A program made the position numbers and the translations under genes. From an uncultured Collinsella sp. (lineage in GTDB: Bacteria > Actinomycetota > Coriobacteriia > Coriobacteriales > Coriobacteriaceae), in the NCBI GenBank assembly GCA_900549085.1, contig URMO01000007.1, positions 1 to 47,696 on the forward strand: a stretch of DNA of 47,696 bases, written 5' to 3'. Position 1 is the first letter of the stretch, and each line of letters starts with the position of its first letter. Of the stretch, positions 7,153-16,205 are shown piece by piece. The notes under the pieces are model-generated. The model had not been told where the DNA came from, searched no databases, and saw only the letters and a list, made by a program, of their open reading frames with translations.

Positions 7153-8403
7153 TTACGCCGCCGTCTGAGCCATGCGGGACAGACGGACCAGCAGCACAAA
7201 GCCAAGCACCAGCAGCACGCCGATGGAAAGGACGCCCAGCGACGGGTTGCCGGTCAGCGAGGTGACGACCGACACCAGGAAGGTGCCCATCACGCTTGCG
7301 TAGCGGCCAAAGATATCAAAGAAGCCGTAGTACTCGTTGGACTTTTCCTTGGGGATGATGCGGCCAAAATAGCTGCGGCTGAGCGCCTGAACGCCACCCT
7401 GGAACAAGCCGACCAAAATGGCGAGCACCCAGAACTCAAAGGCAGTCTTTAAGAAAAACGCGGCAAAGAGCACGATGCCCATGTAGGCGGCGACGGCCAC
7501 CATGATCATGTTGAGCGTGCCCACGCGACCGGCGAGCTTGCCATAGATAATGGCGGACGGGAAAGCGACGAACTGCGTAACGAGCAGTGCCAGCACCAGC
7601 TGGGTCGAATCGATGCCCAAAGCCGAGCCGTAGCTGGTTGCCATGGAGATGACTGTATGGACACCATCGATGTAGAAGAAGAACGCGATCATGTAGACCA
7701 GCACGGGCTTGTTGTGGGCGATCTCGCGCATGGTGTGTCCGACCTCGGAGAACACGCCGCCCACGATGTGGCCGATGGTGTCCTGGGGACCGCGCTCGCG
7801 ACCGTACTTTTGCTTATAGGTGCGAATGAGCGGCAGGGTAAAGATGAGCCACCAAGCGCCGGTGATGACAAACGACAGACGCGTTGCCAGCATGGTGGGG
7901 ACGCCAAGAGCGGGGCCACCCATGATAAGCGCCAGGCAGATGATGAACGGCACGGTGGAACCGATGTAGCCCCAGGCATAGCCCGAGCTGGACACGGCGT
8001 CCATGCGCTCGTCGGTGGTAATGTCGGGCAGCATGGCGTCGTAGAACGTCATAGAGGAGTTAAGGCCGATAGTGCACAGCACGTACACGGTCAAAAATGC
8101 CATGGCGGACATGGGGATAGCCTGCGCCAGGCAAAGAACCAGGCCCGTGAGGAAGAAGCCCAAGAAGAACTTGATCTTGTTGCCGGCATAATCGGCAAGC
8201 GCGCCCAGAATGGGCATGAGCATGGCAATGACCAACGAGGCGATCGTCTGCGCGTTGCCCCAAGCGACCACCAGGTCTGCCGAAGAAGCACCGGTATTGA
8301 TGGCGTTAAAGTAGATGGGCACCACCGAGGTATTGAGCAGCACGAGGGCCGAGTTGCCCACATCGTACATAACCCAGTTACGCTCGAGCTTGGTGTATTT
8401 CAT
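7153..8403 (-). CDS. UMF1/Atg22-like MFS transporter
   Basis: This 416-residue inner-membrane protein has about 12 hydrophobic helices and the hallmarks of the UMF1 (Atg22-like) family of the major facilitator superfamily: WVMYDVGNSA at the N-terminus and SRSYFGRIIPKEKSNEYYGFFDIFGR before the last helices. Yeast Atg22 exports amino acids from the vacuole. Bacterial members are mostly uncharacterised, so the substrate here is open. The ATG at 8403 has an AAGGGG site about 11 nt upstream. It seems monocistronic, with a repeat upstream (8542-8608) and a terminator downstream. Confidence 0.9.
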   Translation of the reverse strand: MKYTKLERNWVMYDVGNSALVLLNTSVVPIYFNAINTGASSADLVVAWGNAQTIASLVIAMLMPILGALADYAGNKIKFFLGFFLTGLVLCLAQAIPMSAMAFLTVYVLCTIGLNSSMTFYDAMLPDITTDERMDAVSSSGYAWGYIGSTVPFIICLALIMGGPALGVPTMLATRLSFVITGAWWLIFTLPLIRTYKQKYGRERGPQDTIGHIVGGVFSEVGHTMREIAHNKPVLVYMIAFFFYIDGVHTVISMATSYGSALGIDSTQLVLALLVTQFVAFPSAIIYGKLAGRVGTLNMIMVAVAAYMGIVLFAAFFLKTAFEFWVLAILVGLFQGGVQALSRSYFGRIIPKEKSNEYYGFFDIFGRYASVMGTFLVSVVTSLTGNPSLGVLSIGVLLVLGFVLLVRLSRMAQTAA

Positions 8404-8541
8404 GGACAGGGCCCCTTCGTATTCGCCCGATATGCAGTTAGTTCATCGTACCCCAATTGTCCAGAAGCGCCGGTAAGGATTCGGCAAAGGGACAGGAGCG
8501 GTCATACGGACACGCGGGGCGAAACGCCATCCCATCAACGC

Positions 8542-8608
8542 AGTTGCGGTGAAATAGTTCCCGCTTAGCCCTCCGGGGGCTTCATTCAGGAACTATTCCA
8601 CCGCAACT
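8542..8608. repeat. 20-bp inverted repeat (GCGGTGRAATAGTTCC type)
   Basis: Arms 8542-8561 and 8589-8608 match at 19 of 20 positions (a G-T wobble at the odd one). They lie between two minus-strand genes, in a 233-bp spacer that otherwise shows nothing. There is no T-tract, so it looks like a REP-type element and not a terminator. Confidence 0.8.
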
Positions 8609-8636
8609 TATTGGAGAGTATGGGCGAGGCAGCTTG

Positions 8637-9581
8637 CTACTCCTCGCGGTCGAACTCTTCGTCGGCGCCGAGCACGCGACCGCTGTAATTGACGTGGTTG
8701 GTCACGGCTTCCATATCGCCGGTCTCGATAAAGCGGGCGACGGTGAGCTCGTAATCGAGCAGCGCGCGGTCAAAGACCTCGGGGAAGCTCTCGGTCGAGA
8801 CTTCATCGGTAAAGGGGCTCTTCCATGCCAAGTGGCCCAGATTTCCGGTACGCTCGGGCAGCTCGGTCGTCACGCGGTGCGCAAGGCCGTCGAGCAGCGA
8901 ATAATCGTGCACCAAGCCCTCGAGCAGGGCAATCGCGCGCGTCTTGGCCGAACCGGCCGGCTCGATAGTGCGGTAGAGCAGCTGCATGTCGGCTACGGCG
9001 CCGCCGTACTCTCCCACCGGGATATCGATGCCGTACACGCGTCCGGCAACATAGCTCATCAGCACACCGGCAACGCGATTGATGCGGTCGGTAGTGACGA
9101 TCTCGCCCGCCGGCGGATAATCCTCGACCGTAGCCCCATCGCGCTTGAGCTGCAGCATCAGCACGTCCAGGTCGCTTTCGAGCACGGCGTGAACTTGACT
9201 GCCCGAAGCCTCGAGCTCGGGATCGGACTCGACAATGCCAAACTGCTGCTCGTAGACAAAGGGATGGGCATTGCGATCAAGCACATAGTGAGACAGCAGG
9301 CCCAGCGCAAAGGCGCGACCCAGATTGGCATCGCGCGGCTGCAGGCGCGACACGCCGTCGCGCAGACACGAGAACTGGCGCGACATGCGCGAGCGGTGCA
9401 TGACCTGAGCAAGCGACATGCAGTCGGAAATGCGCGGCGTGAGCATGTGGAAGAAGAACGGGTCGGGACCCTGGTTGCCCAGGATAAAGGCGATGCGCTC
9501 CTCGTCGGACGTAATAACGCCCTGCGGAAGACGGTCGATGCTTTCCTCGCCAAACAGATGATGCGTAATGAGCGCGGGCAT
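8637..9581 (-). CDS. Zinc-dependent phospholipase C-like protein
   Basis: The 314-residue product matches the layout of the zinc-dependent phospholipase C family (Pfam 00882): an N-terminal THH metal pair (residues 6-8), a GNQGPDPFFF loop, and helices with SHYVLDRNAHPF. There is no signal peptide, unlike the secreted clostridial enzymes, so a cytoplasmic role is more likely. Members of this intracellular type are common in Coriobacteriia and Clostridia and their substrate is unknown. The ATG at 9581 has an AAAGGA site. It sits just downstream of the second LytTR regulator gene with a 91-nt gap and may share that transcript. Confidence 0.8.
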   Translation of the reverse strand: MPALITHHLFGEESIDRLPQGVITSDEERIAFILGNQGPDPFFFHMLTPRISDCMSLAQVMHRSRMSRQFSCLRDGVSRLQPRDANLGRAFALGLLSHYVLDRNAHPFVYEQQFGIVESDPELEASGSQVHAVLESDLDVLMLQLKRDGATVEDYPPAGEIVTTDRINRVAGVLMSYVAGRVYGIDIPVGEYGGAVADMQLLYRTIEPAGSAKTRAIALLEGLVHDYSLLDGLAHRVTTELPERTGNLGHLAWKSPFTDEVSTESFPEVFDRALLDYELTVARFIETGDMEAVTNHVNYSGRVLGADEEFDREE

Positions 9582-9672
9582 AATAATCCTTTCGATTTCA
9601 TTCGATGCAATCCATTATGCCCACCGCACAGTCATGCCAAACCTGTAACGGCAAACGATGGCACACCGACCC

Positions 9673-10407
9673 TTACGCTAGCCCCAAGTGCGATTTGACC
9701 TCGGCAGCGCGACGACGGGACACGGGCACCGTCGAGCTCACACGGTCGAGCCTGAGCTCCATCAGGCCCGTGGAGCCGATCTCGACATTGTGCACGTCTT
9801 CCAAATTAACCAGATAGCTGCGGTGGACACGGATAAAGCCCTCGGAGGCCAAGCGCCGCTCGAGCGAGGAAATCGACTCATTGATCAGGTATGTCCCCTC
9901 GGCGCAGACGGCGTTGCAAAAATCGGCGCGCGCCTCAAAGTAGCAGACATCCGCCACGGGAATGAACACCCTTTTGCCCCCGCGATCCACCGTCAGGCGC
10001 AAAGGCTGGCGCGGAGCATGGACGACACGGCGAGCGCCCAGGGCAGTCTCGATCTTGTCGAGCGCCTTTGACAAGCGGGCATCCTCGACCGGCTTGACGA
10101 TGTAATCGACAGCATCGAGGTTATAGGCATCGGCCGCATACTCGGCAAATGCCGTCACAAACACCACGACCGGCGGCGTCTTTAGGTTCTGCAACGTCTC
10201 GGCAAGCTCAATTCCCGAGCGACCGGGCATGGTAATGTCTAAAAACAGCACGTCGGGCTTGTTCGACAGAATCGACTCCACGGCTTCGGTGACATTGCCC
10301 GCCTCGGCAATCTGACCCACACGCGTATCCTTTTCTAACAGATAGCGTAGCTCAGCCCTAATGGGAGGCTCGTCATCAACCACCAGGATGTTCCAGCCTT
10401 CGGACAT
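9673..10407 (-). CDS. LytTR-family response regulator (pair 2)
   Basis: This 244-residue response regulator has a receiver domain (VVDDE 9-13, phospho-acceptor D57 in FLDITMPG, Lys in VKPVEDA) and a C-terminal LytTR DNA-binding domain (FIRVHRSYLVN, ending in PVSRRRAAEVK). It parallels the regulator at 3654-4370 throughout, so the two pairs come from a duplication. A GAGGGG ribosome site precedes the ATG. It lies 38 nt after its kinase gene. No LytTR target repeat was identified with confidence. Confidence 0.93.
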   Translation of the reverse strand: MSEGWNILVVDDEPPIRAELRYLLEKDTRVGQIAEAGNVTEAVESILSNKPDVLFLDITMPGRSGIELAETLQNLKTPPVVVFVTAFAEYAADAYNLDAVDYIVKPVEDARLSKALDKIETALGARRVVHAPRQPLRLTVDRGGKRVFIPVADVCYFEARADFCNAVCAEGTYLINESISSLERRLASEGFIRVHRSYLVNLEDVHNVEIGSTGLMELRLDRVSSTVPVSRRRAAEVKSHLGLA

Positions 10408-10445
10408 ATGCGTTTCCCCTCTTTTTCTCTCAATCCAACCGCGTG

Positions 10446-11837
10446 CTACACCGTTAGCGGCGCCGGCTCATGCGGCTCGCCGTTCAACTCAACGATGACC
10501 TGCGTCCCCACGCCCTCCTGGGACTTCACGCGCATGCCAGAATCTTCTCCGTAAAAGAAATGGATGCGCTGAAGCACGTTGAAGAGCGCCAGGCCGCAAC
10601 CTCGCTTGACGGAGCCGTCGGCGGTAATGCTCTCGGGCTCCTCTCGGCGATGCTGCTCAAACAGATGCGCGCAGACTTCTTCGCTCATCCCGATGCCGTC
10701 ATCTTCGACAATGATCTCCAAGCCGTCATCGGTCTCAAAAGCCCTAACACGAATAGAAAGCGGCTCGATCTCGCGCTGCGCATGCTTGATGCAGTTTTCG
10801 AGCAGCGGCTGCAAGATAAACGGCGGTACCAGGCTGTCGCGCACCTCAAAGTCGATGTCAACCGAAACGCGCAGACGGCCGTCGCCATACCGGGCCTGCA
10901 TAAGATTGATATAACGAGTGCCCTGTTCCACCTCGTGCTCGAGCGTGGTGAGCGTATCGGAGTCAGAAAGCGTCTGACGATAGTAATTGGAAAAGTCGAT
11001 CAGCAGCGATCGCGCCTTGTCGGGCTCGGTTCGAACGAGCGACACGATCGTGCTAATGGTATTGAATAGAAAATGCGGGTCGACCTGCGATTGCAAGGCG
11101 CGCAGCTCCACGCGGGCCGTAAGCTCGTCTTGGCGCTCGAGCTCAAAGCTGGCGAGCTGTGTGGAAATGAGATCGGCAAAACCCGAGGCAAGGGCCGTCT
11201 GGCGCATATCGATGCTGCTCAGGCGGGGATAGTACAGCTCGAGCGTACCCACGCAATGCCCGCGCACGGTAAGCGGCGCGACAATGCCGGCGCGCAGGCG
11301 GGGAAAATAACCGCCCGTCTCATTGGAGGTGTCACGCGAAAACACGCTCTGCTCGCCCGTCTCAATCACACTGAGCGTGGTCTTGAGCACGACCGGGGTG
11401 CCGGCGGGGCACTTTGCCGAGTCCTCGCCCCAGCTTGCCAACACCTGCTTGCCGTCGGTAAAGCAGATGGCAGAGGCGATGGTCTCGGACAGGATAATTT
11501 TAGAGGCGCCCAGGGCCGCTTCGGGCGTAAGGCCGCGCGACGTGTAGGCGAATATTTTTGATGCGATGGCGAGCGTACGGTCGGTTGCGCTCGATGTGAG
11601 GTCGTCGGGGACCACAAAGACATACGAGAAAAAGAAGCACAGCATGACCATGCCGGCAATAACGACAACGCCCGGAACGGGATTGGGGTTATCGGTTAAA
11701 TCCCAGATAAGCAGCAGGATAAGCGCCGGAACGACAACACCGAGCAGGATGGCCTGGACCACATGCTGGGCTGTACGAAAGACCTTGGTAGAGTTGTAGC
11801 TCTTGCCCAGAATCAGCCTGTTTAAATCCACCGTCAT
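10446..11837 (-). CDS. LytS/YehU-type sensor histidine kinase (pair 2)
   Basis: This 463-residue kinase has two predicted membrane helices (about 28-46 and 55-76), a GAF-like region (about 90-230), the His_kinase domain with His255 in VDPHFLFNTI and a GHKL ATPase domain (LLENCIKHA). It has the same layout as the kinase at 4443-5786. The start is ambiguous: the ATG at 11837 directly abuts the AAAAGGGG ribosome site with no spacing, whereas the GTG two codons later (11831) has a 6-nt spacing and may be the real start. The amidohydrolase terminator lies only about 30 nt upstream, which leaves little room for a separate promoter. The signal is unknown. Confidence 0.92.
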   Translation of the reverse strand: MTVDLNRLILGKSYNSTKVFRTAQHVVQAILLGVVVPALILLLIWDLTDNPNPVPGVVVIAGMVMLCFFFSYVFVVPDDLTSSATDRTLAIASKIFAYTSRGLTPEAALGASKIILSETIASAICFTDGKQVLASWGEDSAKCPAGTPVVLKTTLSVIETGEQSVFSRDTSNETGGYFPRLRAGIVAPLTVRGHCVGTLELYYPRLSSIDMRQTALASGFADLISTQLASFELERQDELTARVELRALQSQVDPHFLFNTISTIVSLVRTEPDKARSLLIDFSNYYRQTLSDSDTLTTLEHEVEQGTRYINLMQARYGDGRLRVSVDIDFEVRDSLVPPFILQPLLENCIKHAQREIEPLSIRVRAFETDDGLEIIVEDDGIGMSEEVCAHLFEQHRREEPESITADGSVKRGCGLALFNVLQRIHFFYGEDSGMRVKSQEGVGTQVIVELNGEPHEPAPLTV

Positions 11838-11866
11838 CCCCTTTTATCTATCGCACCCATAGCAAT

Positions 11867-11893
11867 AAAGAGGGCCGCAAGCGACCCTCTCCA
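11867..11893 (-). terminator. Terminator of the permease-amidohydrolase transcript
   Basis: On the minus strand AGAGGGTCGC-TTGC-GGCCCTCT is followed by TTTATT, 56 nt past the amidohydrolase stop. A perfect ATTGCAT-T-ATGCAAT palindrome lies beside it at 11893-11907. Confidence 0.7.
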
Positions 11894-11948
11894 TTGCATT
11901 ATGCAATCAAATACTGTGTTTTACATCCAGTCGTCGATGAACGGTAGT

Positions 11949-13226
11949 TTAGGCGCTGTATTTGTTGGCCTCGCCAAAGGTGCCAGCCTCGACGATCCAG
12001 CCGTCCTTCATGATGACGTCCATGTTGTCGGTGTTGAGCACGTGGATGTCGGCGGCGACGTCACCGTTGACGACCAGCAGGTCGGCGCACTTGCCGGCCT
12101 CGATGGAACCGGTCTCGTCCTCGATGTGGCACATCTTGGCACCGTTGAGGGTGGCGCAGGTGATGGTCTCGACCGGGGTGAAGCCGATCTTGTCGACGAA
12201 CTCGTACATCTCCTCGATGGAGCAGGTGCCGTACGGGGTGACGAAGGAGAAGGAGTCGGAGCCGATCGTCATGACGACGCCGCGCTTCTTGGCCTCGCGC
12301 AGGCAGTCGTAGTTGCGCTGCAGCTCCTTCTCGACCAGGGTGCCCTCGTACTTGTCGTGCAGCTCGGGGACGTAGACGGGCGGATAGGTGGCGTACCAAG
12401 TGGGCAGGAAGGCGATCGTCGGGGTGAAGAAGGTGCCCTGCTCGGCCATGAGGTCCATGGTGCGCTCATCGATATCGAAACCGTGAATCAGCTGCTCGCA
12501 GCCAAAGCGAACGGAATCGTAGGCAGCGGCGTGGTTGTTGTAGCAGTGGCTCCACACGGGGATGCCGACCATCTTTGCCTCTTCGACTACGGCCTGGATC
12601 TCCTCGGAGCAGTAGTGCTGGTCGCGACCGGAGTCCCAGCGCCAGATGCCGCCACCGGTAGCCCAGATCTTGATGGCATCGGGGTTCTCGCGCAGGCGAC
12701 GACGGACGGCCTTGCGCAAATCCCAAGGACCGTCGACCTGGTCGCCCCAGGGGTGGGATTCCTTGTTGAGCTCCTGGGTGCAGTGGTGGGAGTCACCGTG
12801 GCCGGCAACGCGACAGAAGCCGAGGCCGGTAGCCAGAACGCGCGGGCCCTTAAAGACGCCCTTGTCGATGCAGTCACGAATCTGGATACCAAAGCGGCCG
12901 ATCTCGCAGACGGTGGTGAGGCCGTGGGTGAGGCAGTCGTAGGCCTGCTTGACGGCGACGGCCTGCTTCTCGAGGAGCGGCTGCATGACCCAATCGGTAT
13001 CATCGTCGGTCAGGTTGCCCGAGAAGTGCAGGTGGGTGTCGATCAGGCCGGGAAGGACGGTCTTGCCGGCGGCGTCGATAACCTCAACGCCTTCGGGAAG
13101 GTCCTGCATAGTGCCAGCGTACTCGATCTTGCCGTTGTCGTCGACGAGAACGAGGGAGTTCTCGACCGGCTCGGCACCGGTACCGTCGATGAGCTTGCCG
13201 CCAACGATTGCATACTTAGTGGACAT
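11949..13226 (-). CDS. Metal-dependent amidohydrolase (prolidase/imidazolonepropionase-like)
   Basis: This 425-residue cytoplasmic enzyme belongs to the amidohydrolase superfamily, COG1228 type. The ligand set is complete: DTHLH (H65, H67), a carboxylated-lysine candidate K186 in IKIWATGGG, H227 (WSHCYN), H248 (LIHGF) and D324 (GSDSF). A bridging Lys in that context is typical of the binuclear enzymes that act on Xaa-Pro dipeptides or N-acyl amino acids. The ATG at 13226 has AAGGAGG at 5 nt. It follows the APC permease gene by 132 nt on the same strand, so the pair probably imports and hydrolyses one amino-acid-derived substrate. The exact substrate is not decidable from sequence. Confidence 0.88.
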   Translation of the reverse strand: MSTKYAIVGGKLIDGTGAEPVENSLVLVDDNGKIEYAGTMQDLPEGVEVIDAAGKTVLPGLIDTHLHFSGNLTDDDTDWVMQPLLEKQAVAVKQAYDCLTHGLTTVCEIGRFGIQIRDCIDKGVFKGPRVLATGLGFCRVAGHGDSHHCTQELNKESHPWGDQVDGPWDLRKAVRRRLRENPDAIKIWATGGGIWRWDSGRDQHYCSEEIQAVVEEAKMVGIPVWSHCYNNHAAAYDSVRFGCEQLIHGFDIDERTMDLMAEQGTFFTPTIAFLPTWYATYPPVYVPELHDKYEGTLVEKELQRNYDCLREAKKRGVVMTIGSDSFSFVTPYGTCSIEEMYEFVDKIGFTPVETITCATLNGAKMCHIEDETGSIEAGKCADLLVVNGDVAADIHVLNTDNMDVIMKDGWIVEAGTFGEANKYSA

Positions 13227-13358
13227 GGTTCCTCCTTATGGATCCATATATGTGGGCGAGGCCGTGTTGGGTTAAGGCCTCACAAAGCTACCCAAGTGGT
13301 GCCGGGTTCGGTGCGCGGGAGAGAGGGCCCCGCGCACCCGATCCGCCCCGGCTAGGCG

Positions 13359-14810
13359 TTACTTTTTGCGGGAATTGGTGAAAGCCATGAGGGCCAGGCC
13401 AATAGCCAACCAGCCGATCACGATGCTCCACTCCACCATGTTGAGGGAGGCGGGAGAGAACGGAATCACGAGCAGGCCGATGATGATGGCGCAGGCAGCG
13501 ATAGCGAGGCCGATGCCAAACTTGCCGCCGGGTACCTCGTAGGGACGAGGCAGGTCGGGCTCGGTGAAGCGCATGCGCAGGCAGGCGAGGGCGACCATGC
13601 CGCAGGAGAAGATGAAGGCGAGAGCCGACACGTTGGTCAGAGGAATGAGCATGTTCTTGCCCAGGAACGGACCGATGACGGTGATGACGCCCAGAACGAC
13701 GCAGGCGAGCTTGGGAGCGCCGGACTTGGGGTCGACCTCGGCGAACTTCTCGGGCAGCTGGCCTTTACGACCCATGGCGAGCATGATGCGGCTCGTGGCG
13801 CCGTAGAAGGAGTTCATCGGGCCCATGGGTCCAAGCGTGGCGATGACGAGCATGGCCAGGTACAGGAGCATGTTGATGCCCTTGAGGCAGGCAAGCGCGG
13901 GAACCGGGCTCTTAACAAACTCATGCCAGTCGAGGATGGTGCCGAACGAGTAGATGCAGACCATGTAGAAGCCGCCGGCGGCCAGCAGGGCCAGGGAGAT
14001 GATCTTGCCGAACTTGTTCCAGTTGAGGCCCTCGGCTGCTTCCTCAGCCTGCTGAGGAATGGTGTCGAAACCGGCGTAGAAGAACGGGGTCAGAACCAGG
14101 ACCGACACGATGCCGGCGAACAGGCTGGTGCTCTCGGTAGCGGCCTTGCCGCCGCCAGCACCGGCGACCTGGGAGAACACGGGCATGGCGTTGTCCGGCG
14201 AGCCGGTGAACAGCGAGACGCCCATGGCGAGCAGCATGCCGCAGAGCAGGGCCTTGGTCAGGAAGGCCTGGAGCTTGGCGGCCGAGCTGGCACCGCGGAA
14301 GTTGAGGAAGATGACGTAGACTGCAAAGCCGAGCGCGATCAGCGTCGGGAACAGATAAACGTCGGCGCCCAGGATGGTGTAGAGCTTGACGGCGCGCAGC
14401 CACTCAAGACCGGGCAGGCTGCCGAACATCTCGGACACGAGGGTCGAAATGGCGATGGCCTCCCACGGGCACAGGATGCCGTTGCCCAGAGCCAAAAGCC
14501 ATCCGGTGATGTAGCTCAGCGTACGGCCAAAGCTACGATCGACATACTCGACAATGCCGCCCGAGATGGGGATAGCAGCCGTGAGCTCACCGAAAACAGC
14601 TCCGACGGGCACGAGGAAGATTGCACCCAAGAGGAATGCGATCATAGCGGGAACGGGACCGCCGCCCACGACCATCCAGTCGCCGACCTGCAAAACCCAA
14701 CCGGTGCCGATGATGGCACCGAAACCGATGGTGAAGAAGTTCCAGAGCGAAAGCGTTTTCTTCATACCGCCGTTATCCTCGACTGCAACTTCTGCGTTCT
14801 TGTCCGCCAT
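13359..14810 (-). CDS. APC-superfamily amino acid permease
   Basis: This 483-residue inner-membrane protein has about 12 hydrophobic helices and the APC signatures: SLWNFFTIGFGAIIGTGWVL in helix 1 with the unwound G-x-G segment, PISGGIVEYVDRSFG after helix 2, and FFYAGFDTIPQQAEEA in helix 6. It probably imports or exchanges an amino acid or related compound for the co-directional amidohydrolase. The ATG at 14810 is preceded by GGAGGGG at 6 nt; an upstream in-frame start at 14849 lacks one. The gap to the next gene holds a GC-rich stem (about 13308-13345) without a U-run, perhaps an mRNA-stability element. Confidence 0.93.
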   Translation of the reverse strand: MADKNAEVAVEDNGGMKKTLSLWNFFTIGFGAIIGTGWVLQVGDWMVVGGGPVPAMIAFLLGAIFLVPVGAVFGELTAAIPISGGIVEYVDRSFGRTLSYITGWLLALGNGILCPWEAIAISTLVSEMFGSLPGLEWLRAVKLYTILGADVYLFPTLIALGFAVYVIFLNFRGASSAAKLQAFLTKALLCGMLLAMGVSLFTGSPDNAMPVFSQVAGAGGGKAATESTSLFAGIVSVLVLTPFFYAGFDTIPQQAEEAAEGLNWNKFGKIISLALLAAGGFYMVCIYSFGTILDWHEFVKSPVPALACLKGINMLLYLAMLVIATLGPMGPMNSFYGATSRIMLAMGRKGQLPEKFAEVDPKSGAPKLACVVLGVITVIGPFLGKNMLIPLTNVSALAFIFSCGMVALACLRMRFTEPDLPRPYEVPGGKFGIGLAIAACAIIIGLLVIPFSPASLNMVEWSIVIGWLAIGLALMAFTNSRKK

Positions 14811-15170
14811 TGTTCCCCTCCTTTCCTTTTTGACGCCCCTTGACGTCACCCCTTGCGCGGTCTGTTTTGCCGCGCTCTTTTATTTCGTGGCTTTAAGATA
14901 CGGCCTTGGCGCAGCACGGCCGCCCATGGCTCGACCGAAGGCCGAACTCGCATATGAGCGGCGCCGTTTTTGGGACGAACGGCACGGTTTGCCGCTCATT
15001 GTTGCCGCCCGTCCGACGGGCGCACGCTCATCGGACGCATAGAGAGATGTTTTTGAGGCCGTGTGTTTTGCGCCTTTCGTACCGTTTACCGAGCTTTTGA
15101 CGCGCAGACCCATTTGTTGCACATCTTTTTTGTAGGATAGACAGGTTATACATGAGACAAGGCGGTACGA
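14811..15170. other. Divergent intergenic region (permease / C39 peptidase)
   Basis: This 360-bp region must hold promoters for both flanking genes. Visible are a plus-strand terminator-like hairpin (GCGCGG...CCGCGC then TCTTTT, about 14855-14876), a GCCCGT-CCG-ACGGGC hairpin near 15008-15022 and an AT-richer stretch (15110-15165). I found no convincing -35/-10 pair and no gene. Confidence 0.5.
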
Positions 15171-16205
15171 ATGGCATACGGATACAACGACGGTGATCAA
15201 CGGCGACAAAGCGTTCGCCTTGCTGGCCGTACCACGCCGACGCCCAGAAGTGCCACGAGCAGCAATCCACAACGCACTCAAGAACAACCCGGGCCTTCGT
15301 CTCGGCAGCAGGCAAGCAGAACGCGGCAGAGTGGCCGTCCGAGCACGGGCACAAGCGCGCAGCAAGATAGCCGCTTGGGCGCGCGCACTCGACAGCGTCA
15401 GGCCGAGGTTCCGCAGCTGCGCCGCAACGGCGTACGTCAGCCCGGCATCCATATCAACCGCTTCTTTTCGCATCCCCAAGGCGGACGCGACGGCAAGCCT
15501 TACCGCTCGACATCGCACGTGAATGCCCCCGCCCTGCCGGCTCGTCGACTTCGCCTCGCACTGTGCTCTATCCTCACCTGTCTGGTCTTTGTGTTTATGA
15601 GCTCCTGTATGTCCCACGGGTCGGCCGGTCTCGAGCCCACCGCCGAGGTCAAGCTGCTCAAGGCCCCCGTCGCACCCGGTTATTCTTTCGCCTTTTCGAC
15701 CCCACGCTCGCAATGGCAAGCCGGCACGATGCCCCATATCTATCAGATTGACCCTGCGTGGTCGGAGCTGCCTTACGCCGGCGGCACCATCCGCCAAAAT
15801 GCCTGCGGGCCCACGTGCCTCACCATGGTCTACATCTTTAAGACGGGACGCACCAATATGACCCCCGTCGATATGTGCGCGCTTTCCGAGGCGGGCAATT
15901 ACGCCCCCACCGGTGCAACCGAATGGTCGTTTATGACGAGCGGCGCGTGGCAGTTGGGACTTAACGGAACGGAGCTCCATAACGATCGCGACTCGATGAC
16001 TCAGGCGCTGCGTTCGGGAGCGCCCATCATCGCCGCCGTTCGGCCGGGCACCTTTACCAACGTGGGCCACTACATTGTGCTTTACGGTATTGACGACGCC
16101 GACCAGATTGGCGTCTACGACCCCAACTCGGCCAGCCGCAGCGTCCGCCGCTGGGGCGTCGTAGAAGTCCTTAACGAAGTCGAAGCCATGTGGGCCTACT
16201 ACTAG
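15171..16205 (+). CDS. Membrane-anchored C39-like cysteine peptidase domain protein
   Basis: The 344-residue product has three parts: a long basic, low-complexity segment rich in R, Q, S and T (residues 1-125), one hydrophobic helix (about 127-146), and an extracellular C39-like papain-fold domain (about 180-340). The catalytic set is visible: C212 in NACGPTCLTM, H300 in VGHYIVLYGID and D317 in DPNS. The family (Peptidase_C39_2) includes cell-surface cysteine peptidases and transpeptidase-like enzymes. No ABC transporter or leader-peptide substrate lies nearby, so it is not a bacteriocin processor. A Cys at the helix end (SSC146) might be lipidated, but the N-terminus is too long for a normal signal peptide. 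The start has an AAGGCGG site. Its stop codon overlaps the first REP-like repeat. Confidence 0.8.
   Translation: MAYGYNDGDQRRQSVRLAGRTTPTPRSATSSNPQRTQEQPGPSSRQQASRTRQSGRPSTGTSAQQDSRLGARTRQRQAEVPQLRRNGVRQPGIHINRFFSHPQGGRDGKPYRSTSHVNAPALPARRLRLALCSILTCLVFVFMSSCMSHGSAGLEPTAEVKLLKAPVAPGYSFAFSTPRSQWQAGTMPHIYQIDPAWSELPYAGGTIRQNACGPTCLTMVYIFKTGRTNMTPVDMCALSEAGNYAPTGATEWSFMTSGAWQLGLNGTELHNDRDSMTQALRSGAPIIAAVRPGTFTNVGHYIVLYGIDDADQIGVYDPNSASRSVRRWGVVEVLNEVEAMWAYY

Noticed and set aside
11901..13355. 484-codon plus-strand frame opposite the amidohydrolase
   Set aside because: Codon-phase shadow of the real gene, whose metal ligands are all present on the minus strand.
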